From positions 1 to 64,000 of the forward strand of contig SUXX01000001.1 of the NCBI GenBank assembly GCA_015060735.1: DNA of 64,000 nucleotides. Direction: 5' to 3'. Positions 1 through 8,301 of this stretch are shown here, piece after piece. The translations under genes and the position numbers were made by a program. The notes under the pieces were generated by a model. That model saw only the letters and a program-made list of their open reading frames with translations. It did no database searches and was not told where the DNA came from. The DNA is from Bacteroides sp. (GTDB lineage: Bacteria > Bacteroidota > Bacteroidia > Bacteroidales > Bacteroidaceae). Position 1 is the stretch's first letter. Each line of letters starts with the position of its first letter.

Positions 1-84
<84 letters not shown>

Positions 85-92
85 TTAAGTGA

Positions 93-128
93 AGCCTTCG
101 ATACAGTAATGTATCGGAGGCTTTTTTT
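93..128 (+). terminator. Intrinsic terminator of the rRNA operon
   Basis: AGCCTTCGATAC pairs with GTATCGGAGGCT (one G-U pair) around a short loop and is followed by seven or more T. The T run lies on the + strand, so it ends the rRNA transcript. There is no T run on the other side that would serve the leftward gene. Confidence 0.9.
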
Positions 129-132
129 ATCT

Positions 133-594
133 TCATTGTTTTAGAATACCTTGTATTTCTTGTAAGGTTAAGTCACCAGTGATTGATATAATGGTAAATT
201 CGTCTTTTTCGTCTGTGAGAAGAATAAATTCTTTCTTTTTCCCTTTACTGTCTTTAAAATAGATGGTTGTTTTTTCACCGTCTTCACGAACTCTCATCAA
301 TTCTTCATAACCGTTTTGAGCGTTGATGTGAGCAGTTTCTTTGCGTAGTTTATTAATAGTTGTGGGTTCATCGCATGATAAGATTTGAATATTCTCTAAC
401 CTATTTGCGATACTTCCAATATATACTCCGTTTATACTTCCATTCATGTCTGGTAACAGACTGAGCATACTTTTGCTGATATAGACGGAACTGACTCCTT
501 CCATCTCTGCATACTTGTCGAAAAAGGATTGTTGAGCCTGAGCAAACAAGTTGAATACTAATGTAAATAAAATAAGGGTATAAGTTCGTTTCAT
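133..594 (-). CDS. DUF4252 domain exported protein
   Basis: A 153-residue protein with a Sec signal peptide (MKRTYTLILFTLVFNLFAQA, cleavage probably just after) and then a DUF4252-type body with the usual 'FFDKYAEMEGVSSVYISKSML' beginning (family assignment from remembered family features). The function of DUF4252 is not established; these small exported proteins often sit beside ECF sigma factors in Bacteroidales. It is the last gene of a four-gene leftward operon, and its ATG overlaps the stop of the preceding putative anti-sigma gene. The protein at 1607-2086 is a diverged paralogue with the same plan. No lipobox cysteine is present, so it is predicted to be periplasmic or surface-released rather than a lipoprotein. 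Confidence 0.85.
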   Translation of the reverse strand: MKRTYTLILFTLVFNLFAQAQQSFFDKYAEMEGVSSVYISKSMLSLLPDMNGSINGVYIGSIANRLENIQILSCDEPTTINKLRKETAHINAQNGYEELMRVREDGEKTTIYFKDSKGKKKEFILLTDEKDEFTIISITGDLTLQEIQGILKQ

Positions 595-1115
595 TATTCG
601 TTGGTTTTAAGTTTATTTAATTGTCTTTGGATATTTCTTTCTACTTTATCGCTGCTTTCTTGGATAACTTCCATTTGCGTCACTCCCTTGTTGATTGCTT
701 GTGCAAACATCAGTAAGGCTTTTTCGGTATGTAGATATGCCTCCTCGGGAGTCTTACAAGTATCTTGTCGAAGCTGTAGGGGGCGGGAATGCCATCCTAA
801 GTAGAATATTACCAATAAGCTGGCAGCAATGCTTCCAATCCAACAAAGAAGGGAGTAGTGGTGTCGTTCCTTGTTGGATTTTCTCATGAAGAGTTCCTTC
901 TTTTCCCAGATGTCAATCTGTTTGCTTAGTTTAGTTTCTAATTTTTTGGATACTTGTAAAGCTTGTAATTGAAGGAACATCTTTTTCTCATCTAGCAAGT
1001 GTGGGGGGACTTCTTCGTTGAAGAAGAAATCCTTTAATCTTTGCTCTTCGGCTTTGGAAGTTTGAGCTTCATAATAACGCTCAAGTAAATCTTCTATATA
1101 TCTATAATTTTTCAT
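594..1115 (-). CDS. Putative anti-sigma factor, single-pass membrane protein
   Basis: A 173-residue protein with a charged N-terminal cytoplasmic part (about residues 1-85, helical, beginning 'IEDLLERYYEAQTSKAEE'), one membrane segment (about residues 90-107, SIAASLLVIFYLG) and a C-terminal periplasmic part. This topology, a start that overlaps the ECF sigma gene by 14 bases, and the 'LLERYYEGQTS'-like N-terminus fit Bacteroidetes anti-sigma proteins. It lacks a recognisable zinc anti-sigma HxxxCxxC motif. The role is inferred from context and topology; no family name is certain. Confidence 0.6.
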   Translation of the reverse strand: MKNYRYIEDLLERYYEAQTSKAEEQRLKDFFFNEEVPPHLLDEKKMFLQLQALQVSKKLETKLSKQIDIWEKKELFMRKSNKERHHYSLLCWIGSIAASLLVIFYLGWHSRPLQLRQDTCKTPEEAYLHTEKALLMFAQAINKGVTQMEVIQESSDKVERNIQRQLNKLKTNE

Positions 1116-1617
1116 AATTCATCAGTTCTTTAAATTGTTCGCGTATCTTTTTACGGGCACGGCTCAATATAACTCGGATGTTGACTGATGATAGCCCGGT
1201 AGTCTTTGCTATTTCTTCGTAAGGCTTTTCTTCTACATCATGCATCAGTATAATTTGTTGCTGTTGTTTCGGTAACTGATTTATCAGTTTTATTACTTGA
1301 TTGACCTCATCTTTTCTTTCAAGTTCGAAAGCTATATTTATACTCCCCGAGATATTCAGTTCTTCCGGTGAGTGATTATCTTCTTCCATTCGTGAAAGTC
1401 TTAATGTATCATAGCAACTATTTTTGACTAACATGACACAATAGGCTTCCAGGTTTTGGATGTTTGAAGGTAACTCGTTCCGCTTTTTCCACAATTTCAG
1501 ATACGCTTCCTGTACCATGTCTTCAGCATCTTGAGTATTTCCCATTAACCAGAAAGCAACCCGATAGAGTTTAGCATGATAGGGCAGGAATTGTTCCTTA
1601 AATTGGTTAGCGTTCAT
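1102..1617 (-). CDS. ECF-type RNA polymerase sigma factor (sigma-70 family)
   Basis: A 171-residue sigma factor with region 2 at about residues 8-80 (VAFWLMGNTQDAEDMVQEAYLK, the DAEDxxQE core) and region 4 at about 115-165 (LPKQQQQIILMHDVEEKPYEEIAKTTG followed by a helix-turn-helix with SRARKKI). It directs RNA polymerase to a small regulon, probably held inactive by the membrane protein encoded immediately downstream. The start overlaps the upstream DUF4252 gene by 11 bases, so the four genes are translationally coupled. The signal it senses cannot be read from the sequence. Confidence 0.92.
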   Translation of the reverse strand: MNANQFKEQFLPYHAKLYRVAFWLMGNTQDAEDMVQEAYLKLWKKRNELPSNIQNLEAYCVMLVKNSCYDTLRLSRMEEDNHSPEELNISGSINIAFELERKDEVNQVIKLINQLPKQQQQIILMHDVEEKPYEEIAKTTGLSSVNIRVILSRARKKIREQFKELMNYEKL

Positions 1618-2086
1618 TTCTTCTTCTTGTTTCTTCGTTTACTAGCTGTGCTATATATTCTTTTTTGATTTTCCCATTCAGTTGGATGAGAGCACAATCG
1701 TCATTTCCAGTACAAACGATAAGCAGTTCTCGGATAACATCCTTTTCTAGGCGGGTTAAGATACGAACTTTTTCGCCATTATCAATGGTTTGAATCATGG
1801 TTTCATATCCTTCGGATTGTAGATTGTTTATTTTCCGGTTGAAGCGTTCCTTTACTTTGTCTGAGCAGTCTTCCAAATCCAGAACTTTCATAGAACGGAT
1901 AGACTTGGTTATTTCGGGAGTATCGCTATCCATAAACAATCGTCCGAGGCTCATCAAAAAGGGAGAGATCGTAACACTTTCAGCATTCCATTCTTTCCCA
2001 AATTCTTCAAAAATATCTTTTGTACTTTGTGCAAATGTTGTTTGATAGATAATCATTAATGCAATGGCAATTAAATACTTCTTCAT
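1607..2086 (-). CDS. DUF4252 domain exported protein, first gene of sigma operon
   Basis: A 159-residue protein with signal peptide MKKYLIAIALMIIYQTTFAQ and a DUF4252-like body ('IFEEFGKEWNAESVTISPFLM'). It resembles the protein at 133-594 in plan: signal peptide, a 'xFxKYxxxxxVxSVxIS' opening, two short Cys-containing segments (EDCSDKV; CTGNDDCALIQL). It is the leader gene of the leftward operon DUF4252, sigma, anti-sigma, DUF4252. The upstream 190 bases up to the tmRNA terminator hold no clear TAnnTTTG promoter, so this operon may use its own ECF promoter type. Confidence 0.82.
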   Translation of the reverse strand: MKKYLIAIALMIIYQTTFAQSTKDIFEEFGKEWNAESVTISPFLMSLGRLFMDSDTPEITKSIRSMKVLDLEDCSDKVKERFNRKINNLQSEGYETMIQTIDNGEKVRILTRLEKDVIRELLIVCTGNDDCALIQLNGKIKKEYIAQLVNEETRRRNER

Positions 2087-2277
2087 GGTTTTATTTTGTT
2101 TTAGGGTTTATTTATAAATTGTTTGAAAGCTTTTCAATGGTATAGACGAGAAGTATTGGATAGTTGTTACAAGAAATATGAAGTTTTGAGAAAAATAATC
2201 CTTCGATAGTGAACGATAGCTGCCTATTAAAATGAGTTATCGCTTGCTAATGGAAAATAATCTAATAGTAGGTAATG

Positions 2278-2305
2278 AAAAAGCAGCTGATAATCAGCTG
2301 CTTTT
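2278..2305. terminator. Bidirectional terminator between tmRNA and sigma operon
   Basis: AAAAGCAGCTGA-TAA-TCAGCTGCTTTT is a near-perfect palindrome with A on the left and T on the right, able to stop transcription in both directions. It lies seven bases beyond the mature 3' end of the leftward tmRNA. Confidence 0.85.
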
Positions 2306-2311
2306 AATCTG

Positions 2312-2706
2312 TGGAGCTGGAGGGAGTCGAACCCTCGTCCAAACGAGGAAGCCATACGCTTTCTACATGCTTATCTCTGCCTTCGGTTTTCGAGTACAAG
2401 CAAGACCAGAGCCACCAACCTGTACCTTAGCTTCTAAAATTTCGGAAGAGCCGCGAAGCAAGACTCCACCTATTCCCGATTTTGCTGTGCCGCTTTACCA
2501 AACGCTTCGGAACAAGAGCTTTTGAGCGACATCCCGTTTCCACCACTGTGGCAGAAATAAAGGTAATCTACTGTACTTCGATTACGCTGCGAGAGCATAA
2601 GTATTGTTGCCAGATAATAGCTTGATAACTGAGATTAAAGTGCCAATCACCGACGCACTGCATGCTTACATACCACTCCAACCCGCTGTCAAATCCAGTC
2701 AACCCC
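2312..2706 (-). ncRNA. ssrA: Transfer-messenger RNA (tmRNA)
   Basis: Read leftward, the 5' end GGGGTTG pairs with CAGCTCC next to the discriminator A, forming a seven-pair acceptor stem with two G-U pairs. A T-arm GAGGG-TTCGACT-CCCTC precedes it, and CCA is not encoded. The conserved tmRNA 5' core 'GGATTTGACAGCGGG' and 'GTAAGCATGCAGTGC' are present. The tag reading frame lies at 2582-2611 and reads GNNTYALAA followed by TAA, the Bacteroidales type ending in YALAA. With SmpB it rescues stalled ribosomes and marks the unfinished chain for proteolysis. Total length about 395 bases, one-piece form. Confidence 0.95.
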
Positions 2707-2764
2707 AAGTTGGTAATGTCTTTAAGACGTTGCAAATGTACAGATTGTTTTCTGACAAAACAAG

Positions 2765-2793
2765 AAAAAGCGGCTGAAATAGCCGCTTTTTTT
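2765..2793 (-). terminator. Terminator of the phosphomannose isomerase gene
   Basis: AGCGGCT-GAAAT-AGCCGCT is flanked by an A run on the left and a T run on the right. It can end the leftward gene at 2818 and could also act on rightward transcripts. Confidence 0.8.
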
Positions 2794-2817
2794 AGAAATC
2801 TAAGTGTTTTAACTTTC

Positions 2818-3789
2818 TTAGACGTAAGTTTCCAAGAACTTAGCGTGGCCGTTTACAGTAACCTTTACTTCCTTAGTAGTAGCCGGGTAGAGGATAGATT
2901 CGCCTGCTTTTACTTCAACAGAATTACCTTCATTGTCGGTTACAGTGCAAGAACCTTCCATGCAGATATGGATAACAAATGAATCCAGTTCGCTATAATC
3001 CAATGTCATGTCTTCGGTTAAGTCATAAACAGAAGTAGTAAAGTATGGGCAAGTCACCAATTCTACCGGTTCGTTTTGCTTCGGAGTGTAGTTAGTGCGA
3101 TAGTCTTTTTCTACACTATAGTCGATAGCATCCTTAGAGAGTTCAGTATGGAGTTCACGAGTATTACCGTTCTTGTCCTTGCGGTTGAAGTCATAGATAC
3201 GGTAAGTCACGTTCGAAGTCTGCTGGATTTCAGCGATGAAGCAACCTGCACCGATGCTATGGATACGACCAGCCGGGAGGAAGAATACGTCACCTGGTTG
3301 AACAGCATAGTCAGCCAAAGCGTCGCAGATGGTATTGTCAGCAATCATAGCTGCATATTCGTCCGGAGTGATGCTCTTCTTCAAACCAGAACGGAGGTGA
3401 GCCTGACCGTTGTTGTTGTCAATCACATACCACATTTCAGTCTTACCCATCGAGTTGTGACGAACCTTTGCCAAAGCATCGTCCGGGTGAACCTGAATAG
3501 AGAGGTCATCGCAAGCATCGATGAACTTGATGAGCAATGGGAAGTTGTCGCCAAAGCGTTCGTAGTTGGCAGCACCGACCAATGCACCCTTGTATTCTTT
3601 TACCAGTTCGCTTAAGTTCTTGCCGGCTTCAGCTCCGTTAGCCACTACCGATTCATCACCGGGTACATTCGAGATTTCCCAGCTTTCGCCCACTTGTGGT
3701 TGTTCGATGTCAAGTCCCTTGAATGGGATAATTTTTTCGCCACCCCAGATAGTGGACTTCAAAATAGGATTGAATTTAAATGGATACAT
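2818..3789 (-). CDS. manA: Mannose-6-phosphate isomerase, class I (cupin type)
   Basis: A 323-residue zinc-dependent isomerase that interconverts mannose 6-phosphate and fructose 6-phosphate, feeding GDP-mannose and GDP-fucose supply. Signs of the family: 'FNPILKSTIWGG' opening, 'GESWEIS', the metal-site stretch 'IQVHPDD' followed by 'GKTEMWY' (about residues 85-105), 'LPAGRIHSIGAG' and 'EIQQTSNVTYRIYD'. The C-terminal cupin half closes with 'ILYPATTKEV'. A GTG start at 3822 is possible on paper but it would sit in the promoter -7 box (3824-3831), so ATG at 3789 is chosen. Single gene between its own promoter and terminator. Confidence 0.93.
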   Translation of the reverse strand: MYPFKFNPILKSTIWGGEKIIPFKGLDIEQPQVGESWEISNVPGDESVVANGAEAGKNLSELVKEYKGALVGAANYERFGDNFPLLIKFIDACDDLSIQVHPDDALAKVRHNSMGKTEMWYVIDNNNGQAHLRSGLKKSITPDEYAAMIADNTICDALADYAVQPGDVFFLPAGRIHSIGAGCFIAEIQQTSNVTYRIYDFNRKDKNGNTRELHTELSKDAIDYSVEKDYRTNYTPKQNEPVELVTCPYFTTSVYDLTEDMTLDYSELDSFVIHICMEGSCTVTDNEGNSVEVKAGESILYPATTKEVKVTVNGHAKFLETYV

Positions 3790-3823
3790 AAGGTTATAAT
3801 TTAAAAGGTTATTCGTTTGCACA

Positions 3824-3831
3824 CAAAAATA
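3824..3831 (-). promoter_or_regulatory. -7 box for manA
   Basis: Leftward TATTTTTG matches TAnnTTTG and lies about 35 bases before the chosen ATG. No clear -33 TTTG is seen. It rules out the longer GTG start. Confidence 0.55.
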
Positions 3832-3884
3832 AAGGATTTCTAGGACTTTATCATGAATTTTCGCTTTAATTTTTAAGAAAAAGC

Positions 3885-3914
3885 TTTGTCGAAGAAAGAT
3901 AGGTGCTATCTTTG
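3885..3914 (+). promoter_or_regulatory. Bacteroidetes-type promoter for trkH
   Basis: TTTG at 3885-3888 and TATCTTTG at 3907-3914 with 18 bases between them match the -33/-7 consensus. The box ends 38 bases before the trkH start. Confidence 0.75.
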
Positions 3915-3952
3915 TGGCTTCATGAAAGAAAATCGTTGAATTACTATTATTA

Positions 3953-5413
3953 ATGTATATGTTTCATCCTTTTTTGATAATGCGGATTATAGGCTTTCTG
4001 CTTTTGTTAGAGGCTTTGGCATTAGTCAGTTGTTTGGGCATTTCGATAGGCGGTGGTGAACCGATTGTGATGTCTTATATAAAGGTGTTGCTTTTACTGT
4101 TGGTTGTAGGAACTTTGCTGGTCTTTTCGGGACGTCATGTTAAGCATGAAGTGTCGAAGAAGGACAGTTATTTGGTTGTAACCCTTTGTTGGCTTGTTTT
4201 CCCTGCTTTTGCAGGTTTGCCTTATTATGTCAGTGGTTACATTCCTACGGTCACCGATGCTTTTTTCGAGGCCGTTTCCGGTTTTACGACAACGGGAGCT
4301 TCTATTATTGATAATTTAGAGGAGTTCCCACCTAGTCTTCTGTTTTGGCGGAGTATGACTCAGTGGATTGGTGGTTTGGGAATTGTTTTCTTTACTGTAG
4401 CTGTCCTTCCTGTATTCGGCACGGGAAACATGCCTTTATTGACAGCTGAGTCGGTTGGCCCTATCCGGACAAAATTACATCCTCAGGTGGCAACCGCAAC
4501 TCGTTGGATTTTGTTGGTTTATGTTTGTTTAACTTTGGTGGAAACTCTTTGTTTGATGTTGGCCGGCATGAGTTTTTTTGATGCCATTTGCCATTCTATG
4601 GCAACAATTTCTACGGGAGGATTTTCAACGAAGCAGGCCAGTATCGCTGCCTATCATTCGCCAGCCATCGAATATATTGTGACAGTTTTTATGTTTTTGG
4701 GTGGAACCAACTTTTCATTATTATATCTGTTTCTTTTTAAAAGGCGATTTAAGGAATTGTTTACTGACGGTGAATTCCGGACTTATTTGAAAATAACCAT
4801 CCTTTTTACATTGGCTATATCCGTGGGATTGTTCTTTACTATGCCAATGGATTTGGAAGAAGCGTTTCGTAATTCCGTTTTCCAGGTGGTAACTATCATG
4901 ACCACTACGGGATTCTGTACGTTAGACTATATGTCGTGGATGCCTTTGTTATGGCTTTTAGTTTCTTTCTTGATGTTTACCGGTGCTTGTACAGGCTCTA
5001 CTACCGGAGCTATTAAGTGTGTACGCATTCATTTGTTGGGTCGCATTATTGGAAACGAATTCAAGAAGATTATGCATCCTAATTTGGTTGCTCCCGTAAA
5101 ATTGGGAACTAAAGTGATTCCGGATAGGGTGATGACTTCGATTGTTGCATTTATTCTTATTTATTTAGGAGTGGTAGCTGTCGGCCTCGTTATTAACATG
5201 GCTTTTGGACTTGATTTTGTGGAAGCTTATGGCTTGTCGCTAACAAGTGTTGGTAATGTTGGACCAGGTTTGGGATTCTACGGCCCGGCGAACACTATGT
5301 CTTCTTTACCCGATACATTGAAATGGGTCAGCAGTTTCTTGATGTTGGTCGGTCGTTTGGAGTTTTTTGCAGTATTTGTTTTGTTTACTCCTACCTTTTG
5401 GAAAAAACAATAA
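3953..5413 (+). CDS. trkH: TrkH-type potassium uptake channel, orphan copy
   Basis: A 486-residue integral membrane protein with about ten hydrophobic segments and four pore-loop repeats. Selectivity-filter signatures are visible: TTGASI (about 115), ATISTGGFST (about 220), TTTGFCT (about 320) and SVGNVGPG (about 430). It takes up K+ across the inner membrane and normally works with a cytoplasmic TrkA/RCK regulator. No trkA gene lies next to it, unlike the second trkH at 12274-13728, which is paired with trkA. The two proteins share layout and many blocks (SGFTTTGAS/SGFSTTGAS; FWRSMTQWIGG), so they are paralogues. It has its own promoter. Confidence 0.93.
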   Translation: MYMFHPFLIMRIIGFLLLLEALALVSCLGISIGGGEPIVMSYIKVLLLLLVVGTLLVFSGRHVKHEVSKKDSYLVVTLCWLVFPAFAGLPYYVSGYIPTVTDAFFEAVSGFTTTGASIIDNLEEFPPSLLFWRSMTQWIGGLGIVFFTVAVLPVFGTGNMPLLTAESVGPIRTKLHPQVATATRWILLVYVCLTLVETLCLMLAGMSFFDAICHSMATISTGGFSTKQASIAAYHSPAIEYIVTVFMFLGGTNFSLLYLFLFKRRFKELFTDGEFRTYLKITILFTLAISVGLFFTMPMDLEEAFRNSVFQVVTIMTTTGFCTLDYMSWMPLLWLLVSFLMFTGACTGSTTGAIKCVRIHLLGRIIGNEFKKIMHPNLVAPVKLGTKVIPDRVMTSIVAFILIYLGVVAVGLVINMAFGLDFVEAYGLSLTSVGNVGPGLGFYGPANTMSSLPDTLKWVSSFLMLVGRLEFFAVFVLFTPTFWKKQ

Positions 5414-5470
5414 AGTATAGCCTTTTGTCAAATTCTTCTTAAGGTTTCATCTTTTTTCATGGAAAACCTT

Positions 5471-5478
5471 TATCTTTG
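5471..5478 (+). promoter_or_regulatory. -7 box for the threonine aldolase operon
   Basis: TATCTTTG matches TAnnTTTG exactly and lies 24 bases before the ATG at 5503. A -33 TTTG is not clear. Confidence 0.6.
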
Positions 5479-5502
5479 TCAGTAAAATTTAAATAAAGAA
5501 AT

Positions 5503-6519
5503 ATGAGAAGTTTTGCATCAGACAATAATTCCGGTGTACATCCGTTGGTAATGGAGGCACTGGCGAAGGCTAATACCGGCCATGCAGTAGGTTATGGCGA
5601 TGATCCTTGGACGGAAGAAGCTACCGAAATGGTGAAGAAACAATTTGCACGTCCTTGCGATGCTTTGTTTGTTTTTAATGGGACGGGGAGCAATACGATG
5701 GCTCTTCAGTTGATGACTCGTCCTTATCACATCATCTTCTGTGCCGAGACCGGCCACATTGCAGTGGATGAATGTGGTGCTCCGAGCAAGGGAACAGGTT
5801 GTTTTATGCGTACGATTCCTACACCGGATGGAAAGTTGACTCCCGAATTACTGAAGCCTTATATGATTAATTTTGGCGTAGAACATCATTCTCAGCCGGG
5901 TGCTATCTATATCAGTCAGTGTACCGAACTCGGTACGATTTATAAGCCTGAGGAAGTGCGTGCACTTTGTGACTTCGCTCATGAGCATGGCTTGATGGTG
6001 CACATGGACGGTGCTCGCATCTCGAACGCAGCTGCTGCACTTGGCCTTTCGCTTGATGAAGTGTCTGGAGCTTGTGGTGTGGATACTTTGACTTTGGGTG
6101 GAACCAAGAATGGTTTGATGGGAGCTGAATGTGTGGTAATTTTCAACCAAGATTTAGTGAAAGAAGCACGTTTTGCCCGCAAACAAGCTTGCCAGTTGGC
6201 TAGCAAGATGCGTTACGTGTCTTGTCAGTTCACTGCTTTCTTGACTGATGATTTGTGGCTGAAGTGTGCTAACCATGCCAACCGATTGGCTCAGAAATTG
6301 CACGATGCCTTGTCGGCCATGCCAGACGTACAGTTCACCCAGCCGATGGAAAGCAACCAACTTTTCTTTATCATGCCGAAAGAAAAGGAAGAAAAGCTTC
6401 ACGAAAAGTATTATTTCTATTATTGGAATGAGGCTATCGGTGAGATGCGTCTTGTTACTTCATGGGATACCACCGAAGAAGACGTAGATGGCTTGATTGA
6501 ATATTTGAAGACATTATAA
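5503..6519 (+). CDS. Low-specificity L-threonine aldolase (PLP enzyme)
   Basis: A 338-residue fold-type I PLP enzyme of the beta-eliminating lyase/threonine aldolase family, which cleaves L-threonine or allo-threonine to glycine and acetaldehyde. Family signs: the opening 'RSFASDNNSGVHPLVMEAL', 'GHAVGYGDDPWT', 'VFNGTGSNTMAL', 'HMDGARISNAAAALG', and the PLP lysine in 'LTLGGTKNGLMGAE' (Lys near residue 200). Cytoplasmic. The DUF2200 gene follows after 6 bases, so the two probably share a transcript. Whether it prefers the L-allo or L form cannot be told from sequence. Confidence 0.9.
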   Translation: MRSFASDNNSGVHPLVMEALAKANTGHAVGYGDDPWTEEATEMVKKQFARPCDALFVFNGTGSNTMALQLMTRPYHIIFCAETGHIAVDECGAPSKGTGCFMRTIPTPDGKLTPELLKPYMINFGVEHHSQPGAIYISQCTELGTIYKPEEVRALCDFAHEHGLMVHMDGARISNAAAALGLSLDEVSGACGVDTLTLGGTKNGLMGAECVVIFNQDLVKEARFARKQACQLASKMRYVSCQFTAFLTDDLWLKCANHANRLAQKLHDALSAMPDVQFTQPMESNQLFFIMPKEKEEKLHEKYYFYYWNEAIGEMRLVTSWDTTEEDVDGLIEYLKTL

Positions 6520-6525
6520 TAAGGT

Positions 6526-6876
6526 ATGGCCGGCCAAAACATTTTTACCATGCCATTTGCCAAGGTTTATCCCCTTTTGGTGCAGAAAGCCGAACGAAAA
6601 GGCCGAACAAAGGAAGAGGTAGACATGCTGATTTATTGGTTGACCGGTTATGATGCCATTGGCTTGCAAAGCCAACTCGACAAGGCGGTGGACATGGCTA
6701 CTTTCTATGCCGAAGCTCCTTGCATGAATCCTAACCGCAACTTGATAAAAGGAGTCATTTGTGGCATTCGTGTAGAAACGATTGAAGAACCGTTGATGAA
6801 GCACATCCGTCAGTTGGACAAGTTGGTTGATGAATTGGCTAAAGGAAAGGCAATGGAGAAGATTTTGAGAAAATAA
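6526..6876 (+). CDS. DUF2200 family protein
   Basis: A 116-residue cytoplasmic protein beginning '[33 protein letters not shown]' with 'IYWLTGYD' and '[17 protein letters not shown]' blocks typical of DUF2200. The family's function is unknown. It starts six bases after the threonine aldolase stop and probably shares its transcript. It is followed directly by a palindromic repeat that can act as terminator. Confidence 0.85.
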   Translation: MAGQNIFTMPFAKVYPLLVQKAERKGRTKEEVDMLIYWLTGYDAIGLQSQLDKAVDMATFYAEAPCMNPNRNLIKGVICGIRVETIEEPLMKHIRQLDKLVDELAKGKAMEKILRK

Positions 6877-7034
6877 AAAGAGGTGTGTCCTAATTTAGAA
6901 TTGCTATTAAAATCTCGTGTCATCCTGAACGAAGTGAAGGATCTGAATACATAAAGTAAATGTCTTCAGATTCTTCGCGATGCTCAGAATGACAATTGAC
7001 ATAGGCCTTCTATTTCGACACACCCTCTTTTATT
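6875..7034. repeat. Nested palindromic repeat (REP/MITE-like element)
   Basis: The gap between two convergent genes is almost entirely an imperfect palindrome. Outer arms: AAAAGAGGTGTGTC... on the left and ...GACACACCCTCTTTT on the right, about 25 bases with few mismatches. Inner arms: GTCATCCTGAACGAAGTG...GATCTGAA (6919-6947) against a leftward GTCATTCTGAGC...AGAATCTGAAG (6962-6992). The GTCATTCTGA core is a widespread non-coding repeat in Bacteroidetes (known from memory). No gene is visible in it. It probably also ends transcription from both sides. Confidence 0.7.
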
Positions 7035-7043
7035 TTTAGAACC

Positions 7044-8201
7044 TTATTTGTTGTGGAATTTCATAATCATAACAACCGGGTTGTCTTCTTCGTCTATCCG
7101 TTCGGCAATGTTTTTCAACTCTCCATTTAAGGATTCTTCTTCCAAAGCCTCTTTCAGATGGAATGCCTCTAGTACAAGGTGACTTCCCCATTCCCCCTCA
7201 CATTGTGAAAGGTCTTTGTTGTTTATTGTCTGTTCAAGATTGTCTTTGTTCTTGAATATAGGTTGGAAGAATTCTTGGCTCCAGCGGTCGTACGCAATAA
7301 AACGGTTGCCCTTTGCCGAATTAGGGTCTTCCAGGTTATGGTCTTTGATTTGTTTCTTTAAAAAGATGTATCGAGGAGTAACTCCTTCCAAGGTAAGTAC
7401 ATAGGGTGTATCATCCTTGGCTAAGATACTTGGGGTGCGGGTTAATAGCGGTGTTGATTGGTTGCTCTTGGCATTCAGATGAAAGATGGTGTCTGAAGCG
7501 ATGTCGTTCAGATAAGTTTCTCCGTGGAACGAACGGAGTATTCCTTGTTGTGCAATGCCTTTCATTTCACCCATATAGGCAGTCATGAATACATTTTCCC
7601 TCTTAATATACGGAAGGGAGTCTACTTGTTCGTCTGTTCTTGAAAGCAACAAGAGCGGACGGTATGGTCGGATGGTCTCGGCATTGATGCCTTCAGGAAT
7701 CTCTTTGGATAGGATGAAGTGATTGGCTCCATAAGGGTACATGTCCGTGTGCCGGGTTTCGTGTTGGAAGTCAATGGTGCGGACATGTTTGCCGGTGAAG
7801 TCGTAGATCAAGATGTGCTTTTTGACATCCAACACATAAATCTCTTGCTTATTCCAGTCGACTGACACCTTTTTGACCTCGGTATATTCGTTAGGCCCTC
7901 CACCTCGGTGATTCATTGTCAACAATGCCTTTCCTTGTCCGTCGAACAAGAATATATCACCATCTTTCCGATGGTATGAAGCCAGTCCTTCCGGAGAAAT
8001 ATCCACAAAATAACCTTTGAATATAAACTCGTCCGTAGTCTCCAAGGGGAGGTAACTGACTGTTGCTACGTCCTGTAAATAGACTTCTCGCTCCGGATAT
8101 TCGATGCTCAAGTCTATTTGCGGGATGCTTTGAGGCGGTTGTTCGTTACAGGAAAGAAGTAGAATACTCCATAACCCAATAAATAATAGATTCCTTTTCA
8201 T
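7044..8201 (-). CDS. 6-bladed beta-propeller lipoprotein
   Basis: A 385-residue protein with a lipoprotein signal peptide (FIGLWSILLLSC, Cys at about residue 18) followed by propeller blades: 'VATVSYLPLETTDEFIF', 'GDIFLFDGQGKALLTMN', 'KQEIYVLDVKKHILIYDFTGKHVRTIDF'. The repeated pattern of 'I(Y/F)(I/V)xDxxxxxIxxFDxxGK' fits the Bacteroidales 6-bladed propeller family (PF17170 type). It is probably anchored in the outer or inner membrane. The ligand is unknown. It is monocistronic between the palindromic repeat and the HU-like gene. Confidence 0.85.
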   Translation of the reverse strand: MKRNLLFIGLWSILLLSCNEQPPQSIPQIDLSIEYPEREVYLQDVATVSYLPLETTDEFIFKGYFVDISPEGLASYHRKDGDIFLFDGQGKALLTMNHRGGGPNEYTEVKKVSVDWNKQEIYVLDVKKHILIYDFTGKHVRTIDFQHETRHTDMYPYGANHFILSKEIPEGINAETIRPYRPLLLLSRTDEQVDSLPYIKRENVFMTAYMGEMKGIAQQGILRSFHGETYLNDIASDTIFHLNAKSNQSTPLLTRTPSILAKDDTPYVLTLEGVTPRYIFLKKQIKDHNLEDPNSAKGNRFIAYDRWSQEFFQPIFKNKDNLEQTINNKDLSQCEGEWGSHLVLEAFHLKEALEEESLNGELKNIAERIDEEDNPVVMIMKFHNK

Positions 8202-8301
8202 GATGTTTATAATTTATGTTCGACTTTTATTTTAGTCATAAAAGTATAACTAAAAATATAAACAACAATGATTGCAATGAAGAAATAGGATTAATTAACA
8301 C

